Positions 19,452 to 25,867 of a stretch of 30,327 nt of DNA are shown here, in pieces. Within the stretch, counting starts at the first letter, position 1; each line of letters starts with the position of its first letter. The stretch spans positions 1-30,327 of the forward strand of contig CAYMSA010000015.1 in assembly GCA_964392965.1 (NCBI GenBank), written 5' to 3'. The position numbers were made by a program, and so were the translations under genes. Below the pieces are notes generated by a model. That model did not search any database. It was not told the origin of the DNA and worked only from the letters and a program-made list of their open reading frames with translations. This DNA is from CAYMSA01 sp964392965. Its GTDB lineage: Bacteria; Actinomycetota; Coriobacteriia; Anaerosomatales; Anaerosomataceae.

Positions 19452-19847
19452 ATGTCCATCCCCTGCGCTCCACGTTCGGAGAACGATTTCCGGGAATGCA
19501 TCTGCATGGGCAAGAACCTCGACCGGCTCGTCCAGCCGGCTATCCTCGCCATTCTCACCGAGGGCGAACTGCACGGCTACATGATCGTCCAGCGCCTCAC
19601 CGACTCCCCCATGTTCGGTGGCGACCGACCCGATCCGACGGGTGTCTACCGCACGCTGCGGCAGATGGAGAGCGCGGGCTACGTGGCCGCCGAGTGGGAC
19701 ACCTCGGGCACGCGCCCCAACCGCAAGGTCTTCCGCCTCACCGAGGAGGGTATCTCGTGCCTCGGCAGATGGGCCGACACGCTCTACTGCTACCATGCCG
19801 CCGTGGGCGATCTGCTCGCGATGACGCGGCGGGCGCTCGACGAGTAG
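19452..19847 (+). CDS. PadR-family transcriptional regulator with N-terminal cysteine cluster
   Basis: 131-residue winged-helix protein. Residues 20-110 show the PadR pattern: GKNLDRLVQPAILAILTEG, ELHGYMIVQRL, DPTGVYRTLRQMESAGYV (recognition helix and wing start) and RPNRKVFRLTEEG. The N-terminus carries C5, C16 and C18 immediately before the GKNLDR start of the fold, and two more cysteines (C101-type in GISCLGRW and one in LYCYH) lie in the C-terminal helix. Cys-rich versions of this small PadR subgroup occur in anaerobes; metal or redox sensing is my inference. ATG at 19452 has GGAGGT about 8 nt upstream, so the shorter ATG at 19506 is less likely. It is transcribed divergently from phoH and convergently with the nucleoside hydrolase, and could control the neighbouring transport cassette, but no operator pair was identified. 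Confidence 0.88.
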   Translation: MSIPCAPRSENDFRECICMGKNLDRLVQPAILAILTEGELHGYMIVQRLTDSPMFGGDRPDPTGVYRTLRQMESAGYVAAEWDTSGTRPNRKVFRLTEEGISCLGRWADTLYCYHAAVGDLLAMTRRALDE

Positions 19848-19849
19848 CT

Positions 19850-19869
19850 CCCGCACGCGAATCTGCGGG
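19850..19869 (+). terminator. Small hairpin after the padR-like gene
   Basis: CCCGCA (19850-19855) pairs with TGCGGG (19864-19869) across an 8-nt loop, immediately after the padR-like stop codon and between two convergent genes. No T-tract follows, so it is only a weak terminator candidate. Confidence 0.35.
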
Positions 19870-19904
19870 GCACTATTCGTCGCGCGTCGCGCCACGCCTG
19901 CACC

Positions 19905-20828
19905 TCAGTCGCGCCGCAAGGCCTCTTCCAGACGCTCGATTCCGCGACGCCACGCATCGAAGATGGTCGCGATGAACGTCTCCTCGTCCCTGATCTCGGG
20001 CAGGTTAACCTCGGCGGAAGGGGCGTCCGGAGCGGCCACCTCCAGGTATCCGATGCCGAGCAGGGTCTCCGAGATCGTCACCTGCCGCTTCCGGTCCTCG
20101 AAGAGCTCCGGCATCGCCAGATAGGCCGCAGCCACCACGTCCCAACAGTGGAAGCCGTCCAGGTCGTAGCGCTCGCGCAGGTCCTCCGTCCACAGACGGC
20201 AGGCGTCGAGCACGTCCCGCACGACCGGGCCGTCGGGCAAGCCGCCGAGTTCTGCTTCGATGCGCTCCTGGGAGAAGTACGCGCGCAGGCAGTTGTGTGC
20301 CGAGGCGATGCTCACGTCAGCCGCGCCGCCGAGCACGCACGCGGTGGCGGCGCCGTCGCATGCGAAGTTCAGCTCGTCCATGATCACGCCGTTGATGACG
20401 AGCGACTGCGTGATGCCCCCCATGAGAACGACACCCGCGAGGTTCTCGAAGAAGCCCGGATCCTCTCGGACGGCACCTTTGAGGTTCGTGAGTGAACCGA
20501 GGCCGAGGACCCAGCACTCGCCCGGCCGTGCCGCAGCCGCTTCTGCGAGGTGACGCGAGGCCACGCTCTCCGGATGGGCGGCATCGGCGCCACCGCGAAG
20601 GACCGGCAGGTCCAGTCCCCACGTCCGAGCGAGTCGCGTCGTGTTCCGGTGCACGGTGCCGAGGCGGTTGTTGCCGTACGTGGTCGTGAGTGCGGTTACC
20701 TCCACGCGCTCCGGACACCCGAGAAGGAAGAGCAGCGCAAGCCCATCGTCCACGTCGCAGCCTGGAACACCCATCGTGTTGTCGAAGTCGACGACCACCC
20801 GCTTCAACGCCGTCCGTCCGTCCTGCAT
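19905..20828 (-). CDS. Inosine-uridine nucleoside hydrolase family protein (variant active-site loop)
   Basis: Predicted N-ribohydrolase of the IUNH superfamily, which splits nucleosides to base and ribose. 307 residues, normal length. The N-terminal metal site reads VVVDFDNTMGVPGCDVDDGL (D14, D16, D25, D27, D28): a longer loop separates the first Asp pair from DVDDG than in the canonical DTDPGIDDA. Further family features are TTTYGNNRLGTVHRNT, a GVVLMGGI strand, DELNFACDGAATACVL and, near the C-terminus, GFHCWDVVAAAYL in place of the usual HDPxA motif. ATG at 20828 is chosen because AGAGGA lies 7 nt upstream; 29 further residues up to 20915 are possible but not family-like. It is divergent from the transporter cassette across 183 bp. 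The true substrate may not be inosine or uridine. Confidence 0.85.
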   Translation of the reverse strand: MQDGRTALKRVVVDFDNTMGVPGCDVDDGLALLFLLGCPERVEVTALTTTYGNNRLGTVHRNTTRLARTWGLDLPVLRGGADAAHPESVASRHLAEAAAARPGECWVLGLGSLTNLKGAVREDPGFFENLAGVVLMGGITQSLVINGVIMDELNFACDGAATACVLGGAADVSIASAHNCLRAYFSQERIEAELGGLPDGPVVRDVLDACRLWTEDLRERYDLDGFHCWDVVAAAYLAMPELFEDRKRQVTISETLLGIGYLEVAAPDAPSAEVNLPEIRDEETFIATIFDAWRRGIERLEEALRRD

Positions 20829-20906
20829 GACGATGTCCTCTCCATCACAGCCGCCATCACGCGTGAGGGGCCGAGCGCTGCCCCGCTGGCGGCGCACTCG
20901 ACTATC

Positions 20907-20935
20907 AGCATACATCCAATAGTAGACTTCGTCCT
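20907..20935 (-). promoter_or_regulatory. Weak promoter candidate for the nucleoside hydrolase
   Basis: Minus strand: TATGCT at 20907-20912 as -10, with TAGGAC 18 nt upstream as -35. It overlaps the plus-strand promoter candidate of the transporter, so the two units could compete for polymerase or share an operator. Confidence 0.25.
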
Positions 20936-20952
20936 ATATCGCGTGCTATTCT
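20923..20952 (+). promoter_or_regulatory. Candidate promoter of the transporter cassette
   Basis: TAGACT (20923-20928), 18-nt spacer, then TATTCT (20947-20952) preceded by TGC, an extended -10 feature; 59 nt before the lipoprotein ATG. The -10 is flanked by an imperfect dyad, GCGTGC and GCATGC (20941-20946, 20953-20958), a possible operator. This stretch is noticeably more AT-rich than its surroundings. No TPP, purine or other riboswitch consensus was recognised in 20829-21011. Confidence 0.42.
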
Positions 20953-21011
20953 GCATGCGCGCACCACCCTGCACCTGTTCGGGCACAGAAGTAATCGAGA
21001 GAGGAACCACC

Positions 21012-22292
21012 ATGCATTCGTCCGACCATCAGCTGAGCCGCCGCCGCTTCCTCGAGGTCATGGCGGCCGCGGGACTCATCTCCGCCACCGGCCTCGGTCT
21101 CGCCGGCTGCGGTGACAAGACCCCCGCCCCGACAGCTTTCGACATCGACACCGCCGACTGGGACGCCCTGCTCGCCGAGGCCCGGGGCAAGACTGTCAGC
21201 TTCTACGGCTGGGGCGGCGATGAAGGACGCAACGCATGGCTCGACACCACCGTGGCCGACCGGCTCAAGACCGAGTATGACATCACCCTCAAGCGTGTGC
21301 CCATGAACATCAACGACATCCTGACGCAGCTCTCGGGCGAGATGCAGGCAGGCGTCGAAGAGGGCTCCATCGACTTCATCTGGATCAACGGCGAGAACTT
21401 CTACTCCACCATGCAGAACGGCTACCTCTACGGCCCCTTCTGCGAGCGTCTCCCCAACTACACCCAGTACGTGGACGCAACGAGCCCGGAAGTGAGCTAC
21501 GACTTCGGCCAGCCCAATCTCGGCTTCGAGGCACCGTACGGCAAGGCGCAGATGGTGCTGCTGGCAGACACCGCGCGCACGCCCGAACTTCCCGCGACCG
21601 CCGCGGACTTCCTCGCCTTCTGCCAGGCCAACGCCGGCAAGGTGACCTATCCGGCGGCGGGAGACTTCACCGGCACCGCCTTCATCTCCACGCTCATCGC
21701 CAACGCCATCGGCGCCGGGGAGTGGGAGCGTCTCGCCACCCTGGGGACGGCCGATGAGGCCACCATCAAGGGCATCATCGAACCCGGTCTCGAATACCTC
21801 CGCTCGCTCAACCCGCACCTCTGGCAACAGGGCACGACGTTCCCCGCTGACTCGGGCACCGTCTACACGATGTTCCAGGACGGCGAGCTCGTGCTGCACA
21901 TGACCTACGATCCCTTCGGCTGGGTGAACGATGTGGCGGCAGGAATGATTCCCGAGACCACCCGGAGCTTCCTCCTCGAGGAAGGTACCGTGGGGAACAC
22001 GAACTTCCTGGCCATCGCCAAGAACGCTAGCAACAAGGCAGCGGCACTCGTCGCCATCAATGAGGTCCTGTCGCCCGAGACGCAGCTCTCGCAGTACGAG
22101 ACGCTCAAGACCGTCACCGTGCTCGACACGGCGAAGCTCGATGCCGACACACAGGCCGCGTTCGAGGCCGTCGACCTCGGCACGGGAACGCTGCCGCTCG
22201 ACGAGCTCCTCGCCCATCGTATCCCCGAGGTGGCCGGACCGGTACTCGTCGCCATCGAGAAGCTGTGGACGAACGAGGTCGTCGGCAAGTAG
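21012..22292 (+). CDS. ynjB: Tat-exported lipoprotein, YnjB-like ABC transporter substrate-binding protein
   Basis: Extracytoplasmic solute receptor. 426 residues. The signal is a Tat lipoprotein type: SRRRFLEV (twin Arg at 10-12), hydrophobic stretch, lipobox LAGC with lipidated C33. The mature part matches the YnjB family (COG-type uncharacterised YnjBCD system, often labelled putative thiamine transport): YDFGQPNLGFEAPYGKAQ, FLAFCQANAGKVTYPAAGDF, and GTVGNTNFLAIAKNASNKA followed by LSPETQLSQYE. Two free cysteines occur in the mature domain (near residues 146 and 209). ATG at 21012 has AGAGGA 6-7 nt upstream. First gene of a four-gene plus-strand cassette. Tat export implies folding, and possibly ligand or cofactor loading, in the cytoplasm before secretion. 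Ligand not predictable from sequence alone. Confidence 0.9.
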   Translation: MHSSDHQLSRRRFLEVMAAAGLISATGLGLAGCGDKTPAPTAFDIDTADWDALLAEARGKTVSFYGWGGDEGRNAWLDTTVADRLKTEYDITLKRVPMNINDILTQLSGEMQAGVEEGSIDFIWINGENFYSTMQNGYLYGPFCERLPNYTQYVDATSPEVSYDFGQPNLGFEAPYGKAQMVLLADTARTPELPATAADFLAFCQANAGKVTYPAAGDFTGTAFISTLIANAIGAGEWERLATLGTADEATIKGIIEPGLEYLRSLNPHLWQQGTTFPADSGTVYTMFQDGELVLHMTYDPFGWVNDVAAGMIPETTRSFLLEEGTVGNTNFLAIAKNASNKAAALVAINEVLSPETQLSQYETLKTVTVLDTAKLDADTQAAFEAVDLGTGTLPLDELLAHRIPEVAGPVLVAIEKLWTNEVVGK

Positions 22293-22341
22293 TCTGGACG
22301 CAACCACCGGCCGGGAGATGGACAGGAGAGGGGTGATCGGC

Positions 22342-23700
22342 GTGCGTCGTCAGGCCGTCCCCTACCTCCTCGTTCTCCCGGCCGTGCTGCTACTGCTGCT
22401 CTTCGTGTACGGCATGGTGAACGGCATCCTCCAGGGCTTCGGCATCATGCCGTACCTGGGCCTCACTGATCCCACGTTCGCCTACTACGCCGAGGCGCTC
22501 ACGCGCCCCGATCTCATCGACTCGATACGCTTCAGTCTCTACCTGGCCATCGTGTCCTCGGTGATGGCGGTCATCGGCGGGGTCGCGCTCTCTCTTGCCC
22601 TCACCCACGCCCGCGCATCACGGGGTGTCCGGCTACTCGGGATCAACGTCCCGCTCCTCACCTCACACACGGTGGCGGTCCTCTTCGTCATCGCGGTGCT
22701 CGGCGGCAGCGGCATGCTCGCCCGTGTCGCCTATTCGCTGGGCCTCGTCGCCACGCAGACGGACGTCCCCACGATCATCGGCTCGACCGGCGGCTGGGGC
22801 GCTATCGCGGTGTATCTGTGGAAGGAGATCCCGTTCATCGCCTTCAGCACGGTCACCATCATGGCGAACATCAGTGACCGCTTCGCCGAGGCTGCAGCGA
22901 GTCTCGGTGCGAGCCCCGTGCGCACGTTCTTCTCGGTGACACTCCCGCTCTGCGCCCCGGCGATCGCCAAGGCGTTCCTCATCGTGTTCGCGTTCGCCTT
23001 CGGTGCCTACGAGGTCCCCTACCTCCTCGGGCCGACGCTTCCGCGCGCGCTGCCGGTCCTGGCATACCTCGAGTACACGAGCCCGATCCTGCTCGACCGG
23101 GCCTCGGCCATGGCGCTCAACGGCATCATGTCGTTCATCACGCTTGCGCTGGCCATCGTCTACTTCCGCATCCTGCGNNNNNNNNNNNNNNNNNNNNNNN
23201 NNNNNNNNNNNNNNNNNNNNNNNNNNNNNNNNNNNNNNNNNNNNNNNNNNNNNNNNNNNNNNNNNNNNNNNNNNNNNCGCACGCTACTCGGCGTCATCCT
23301 CGTGCACACGGTCGTGGCGCTCCCCTACGCCATCGCGATCATGACCGACGTTATGGCCGCCGTGGGCCCCCGCCTCGAGGAGCAGTCCCGTGTCCTCGGC
23401 GCCTCGCGGGCGCGAACGCTCGTGCACGTGACGCTGCCTTCACTGCTGCCGGGCATCCTGTCGGCAGCCTCCATGGCGTACGTCGTCTCGCTCTCCCAGT
23501 ACTTCCTGACCCTGCTCGTGGGGGGTGGATCGGTCAAGACACTCACCGTGGTGATGTTCCCGTTCCTCCTCACGGGCGACAGGACGATCGCGTCGGCCTA
23601 CGCGCTCCTGTTCCTCGTGGCGACGCTGGCGGTTTTCTTCCTGTTCGAGTGGGTGCTGAAGCGCCTCGGATTGCGCGAAACGCGTACACTCTTCTCGTGA
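22342..23700 (+). CDS. ynjC: YnjC-like ABC transporter permease, interrupted by an assembly gap
   Basis: Integral membrane permease with two binding-protein-dependent transport domains in one chain. Domain 1: hydrophobic helices from YLLVLPAVLLLLLFVYG onward, and the ATPase-contacting EAA loop AEAAASLGASPVRTFFSVTL near residues 184-203. Domain 2 appears after the gap: ALPYAIAIMTD, then the second EAA loop LEEQSRVLGASRARTLVHVT and LLPGILSAASMAYVVSLSQY. The 100 N at 23178-23277 hide the end of domain 1 and the first helices of domain 2; compared with domain 1 far more than 33 residues seem missing. Two separate permease genes cannot be excluded. GTG at 22342 has GGGG 8 nt upstream; GTG 22333 and ATG 22318 are alternatives with poorly placed ribosome sites. 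Thus coordinates describe a composite, not a complete, gene. Confidence 0.82.
   Translation: MRRQAVPYLLVLPAVLLLLLFVYGMVNGILQGFGIMPYLGLTDPTFAYYAEALTRPDLIDSIRFSLYLAIVSSVMAVIGGVALSLALTHARASRGVRLLGINVPLLTSHTVAVLFVIAVLGGSGMLARVAYSLGLVATQTDVPTIIGSTGGWGAIAVYLWKEIPFIAFSTVTIMANISDRFAEAAASLGASPVRTFFSVTLPLCAPAIAKAFLIVFAFAFGAYEVPYLLGPTLPRALPVLAYLEYTSPILLDRASAMALNGIMSFITLALAIVYFRILXXXXXXXXXXXXXXXXXXXXXXXXXXXXXXXXXXRTLLGVILVHTVVALPYAIAIMTDVMAAVGPRLEEQSRVLGASRARTLVHVTLPSLLPGILSAASMAYVVSLSQYFLTLLVGGGSVKTLTVVMFPFLLTGDRTIASAYALLFLVATLAVFFLFEWVLKRLGLRETRTLFS
23178..23277. other. Assembly gap of exactly 100 N
   Basis: Exactly 100 undetermined bases inside the permease gene. One hundred is the usual placeholder for an unknown-length scaffold gap, so distance and reading frame across it are not reliable. 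Confidence 0.98.
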
Positions 23701-23713
23701 GAGTGATCAGCAC

Positions 23714-24805
23714 ATGAGCCTTTCGGTTCGCCATCTCGATGTCACGCTCCAGGGCACGCCCGTCCTGCGAGACGTGTCGTTCGATGTGCCCGACGGCGCG
23801 CTCGTCTCACTCCTGGGCGCATCGGGTGCGGGCAAGAGCACCACACTCAAGGTGATCGCGGGCATCCTCGCGCCTGACTCCGGAGAGGTGACGATCGACG
23901 GCCATGCCGTGACCGCTGTTCCCGCGCACCGCCGCGGGACTGCTGTCGTCTTCCAGGACATCCGCCTCTTTCCGCACATGACGATCGAGGAGAACGTCGC
24001 CTATCCCCTCAAGGTCCAGGGCGTGAGACGTGCCGAACGCATCGCGCGGGCGCGCGAGTTCCTGGCGTTCATGCATCTCGACGGACTCGGCGGCCGTCGA
24101 ACCGACGAGGTGTCGGGCGGTCAGCAGCAGCGCGCCGCGCTCGCCCGGGCCATCGCCTCCCAGCCGCGTGTACTGCTTCTCGACGAGCCGTTCTCGGGCC
24201 TCGATGAGAGCCTGCGCGACGAGATGCGCGACGCGCTCATGGACGTGCACCGCACGCTCGGCATCACCACGCTGCTGGTGACCCACGACGCGACCGAGGC
24301 GCTCATGCTCTCCGACAGCATCGTCTACCTCGTGGACGGCACCGTCGCGCAGATCGGCACACCGGTCGAGCTCTACACGCGGCCCGCGACGCCCGAAGTC
24401 GCGGCGTGCTTCGGCGACTGCACGGTCTTCCACGGCGCCATCGTCGACGGCATCTTCCGCGCCAACGAACTCGCGGTGCCGTGCCTCGGGGGCTGTGGCG
24501 CCCAGTGCACACAGAACGGCCCGGCCACCACCGTCGTCCGCCATCCCGGCGTGCGCATCTCGCCCTCAGGCCCGCTTGAGGTGCTCGACTGCGCATACTG
24601 CGGCGAGACGTACCTCGTGCGTGTCAACACGGGCGAGAACGTCCTCACCGGCAGGTCGCCTGCGCCCTACACCCGCGGCGATCGGGTGTCCCTCGACATC
24701 GCGGGCGACAGCGTCTTCGTGTTCGCCGAGACCGACGCGGAGCCACGCCCCGTCCTCGACTTCGTCGTGGACCAGACACCGGACACGCCGGGGCAGCCGT
24801 GCTAG
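23714..24805 (+). CDS. ABC transporter ATP-binding protein with cysteine-rich C-terminal domain
   Basis: Energy-coupling ATPase of the cassette. 363 residues. The nucleotide-binding domain (1-225) is complete: Walker A GASGAGKST at 35-43, Q-loop VVFQDIRLFPHM, signature VSGGQQQRAALARA, Walker B VLLLDEPFSGLDE, H-loop LLVTHDATEA. Downstream, where related importers have a TOBE domain, the sequence carries C232-x3-C236, C257-x3-C261-x3-C265, C293-x2-C296 and a terminal C363, with CAYCGETYLVRV and a beta-rich GDRVSLDIAGDSVFVF end. E. coli YnjD is much shorter and lacks this part. A zinc or iron-sulfur site with regulatory function is an inference. ATG at 23714 has only a weak ribosome site and follows the permease by 13 nt, so coupling is likely. 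It overlaps the phosphotransferase gene by 7 nt. Confidence 0.93.
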   Translation: MSLSVRHLDVTLQGTPVLRDVSFDVPDGALVSLLGASGAGKSTTLKVIAGILAPDSGEVTIDGHAVTAVPAHRRGTAVVFQDIRLFPHMTIEENVAYPLKVQGVRRAERIARAREFLAFMHLDGLGGRRTDEVSGGQQQRAALARAIASQPRVLLLDEPFSGLDESLRDEMRDALMDVHRTLGITTLLVTHDATEALMLSDSIVYLVDGTVAQIGTPVELYTRPATPEVAACFGDCTVFHGAIVDGIFRANELAVPCLGGCGAQCTQNGPATTVVRHPGVRISPSGPLEVLDCAYCGETYLVRVNTGENVLTGRSPAPYTRGDRVSLDIAGDSVFVFAETDAEPRPVLDFVVDQTPDTPGQPC

Positions 24806-25857
24806 ACCTCGAACAGCTCACCACCTATGTTCGCGAGGCCGAGGACCTGCATGAGGCCCTCGACATCACGGACGCCTCTGCACTCCACCTCGAACCCATC
24901 GGGCAGGGCGAGTACAACGCCAACTACCGCTTCGTCCACCCGGGCACAGGTGCGGCCTATGTGCTGCGCGTCAACCTCGGCAGCCAGATGCATCTCGACG
25001 ACCAGATCGGCTACGAGTACCGGGCGCTGCAATTGCTCGAGGTGAGCGGCCGGACGCCGCGTGCGCACTTCGTCGACGGCTCGCGTACGCGGCTGCCGTA
25101 CGGGGTCCTCGTCATGGAGTTCCTCCCCGGCCGACCGCTCGTCTACGAGACCGATCTCGCGCTCGCGGCCGCGGTCCTCGCCGACACCCATAGCGTGCCG
25201 GTCCCTGCCGACACCCACCTGATCGCCCCGGCCTATCCCCTCCACGCCATCCTCGACGAGTGCGAGACGATGTTCGATGTGTACCGTTCGTCCCCGTACG
25301 CCGAGGGAGCGAGCGCAGCGACGATCGAGCGTCTCCTCACTCGCGGACGCACGCTCGCCAATGTGGTGGAGCCGGTTCGTGACGGTGGCACGCCGCATTA
25401 CGGCAGAGCCACCGCGAGCATCCCGGCGCGACGGCACGTCATCAGCACCGAGCTCAACTCGGGGAACTTCCTCATCAACAGCCCTGCCGGCCGCGACTAC
25501 CTCGTGGACTGGGAGAAGCCGATCGCAGGTGCGGTGGAGCAGGACCTCGCGCACTTCCTCGCGCCGACGACGACACTCTGGCGGACCGACACCGCGCTCA
25601 CGCGCGAGCAGATGGCGGCATTCGTCCGGCACTACCGGGAGGCGGTGGCCGACCGTTTTCCCACGGATGACGTCGCCGCCCGCCTCGATCCGTACATCTC
25701 GGTCACGTGTCTGCGCGGCATCACGTGGTGTGCGATGGGGTACGTGGAGTACCAGCGACCGGATCGACTGCTGAAGAGCGGACTCACCTACCAGAAGATG
25801 CAGCTCTACTTGAACTTGAATTTCCTCAAGAGCATCGAGCGTGACTTCTTCGGATAG
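24799..25857 (+). CDS. APH/choline-kinase-fold phosphotransferase with variant catalytic loop
   Basis: Predicted small-molecule kinase (aminoglycoside phosphotransferase/choline/thiamine kinase fold). 352 residues. N-lobe: IGQGEYNANYRFVHPGTG as the nucleotide loop and AAYVLRVNLGSQ as the following strand; GVLVMEFLPGRPL is the hinge. The catalytic loop reads STELNSGNF (S216-N223) where the family normally has HxDxxxxN, so Glu218 stands at the catalytic Asp and Ser216 at the His; metal-binding D237 in YLVDWEKP is kept. This TELNSGN subtype is, to my knowledge, a coherent subgroup rather than a dead enzyme. GTG at 24799 overlaps the ATPase stop by 7 nt, arguing for coupled expression and a role in phosphorylating the imported compound. 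The stop is only 10 nt from the convergent mtaB end, leaving no room for a separate terminator. Confidence 0.86.
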   Translation: MLDLEQLTTYVREAEDLHEALDITDASALHLEPIGQGEYNANYRFVHPGTGAAYVLRVNLGSQMHLDDQIGYEYRALQLLEVSGRTPRAHFVDGSRTRLPYGVLVMEFLPGRPLVYETDLALAAAVLADTHSVPVPADTHLIAPAYPLHAILDECETMFDVYRSSPYAEGASAATIERLLTRGRTLANVVEPVRDGGTPHYGRATASIPARRHVISTELNSGNFLINSPAGRDYLVDWEKPIAGAVEQDLAHFLAPTTTLWRTDTALTREQMAAFVRHYREAVADRFPTDDVAARLDPYISVTCLRGITWCAMGYVEYQRPDRLLKSGLTYQKMQLYLNLNFLKSIERDFFG

Positions 25858-25867
25858 CGGGAGGTGT

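Noticed and set aside
20829..21011. TPP riboswitch upstream of the YnjB-like gene
   Set aside because: The conserved CUGAGA and GGGAA-type blocks are absent on both strands.
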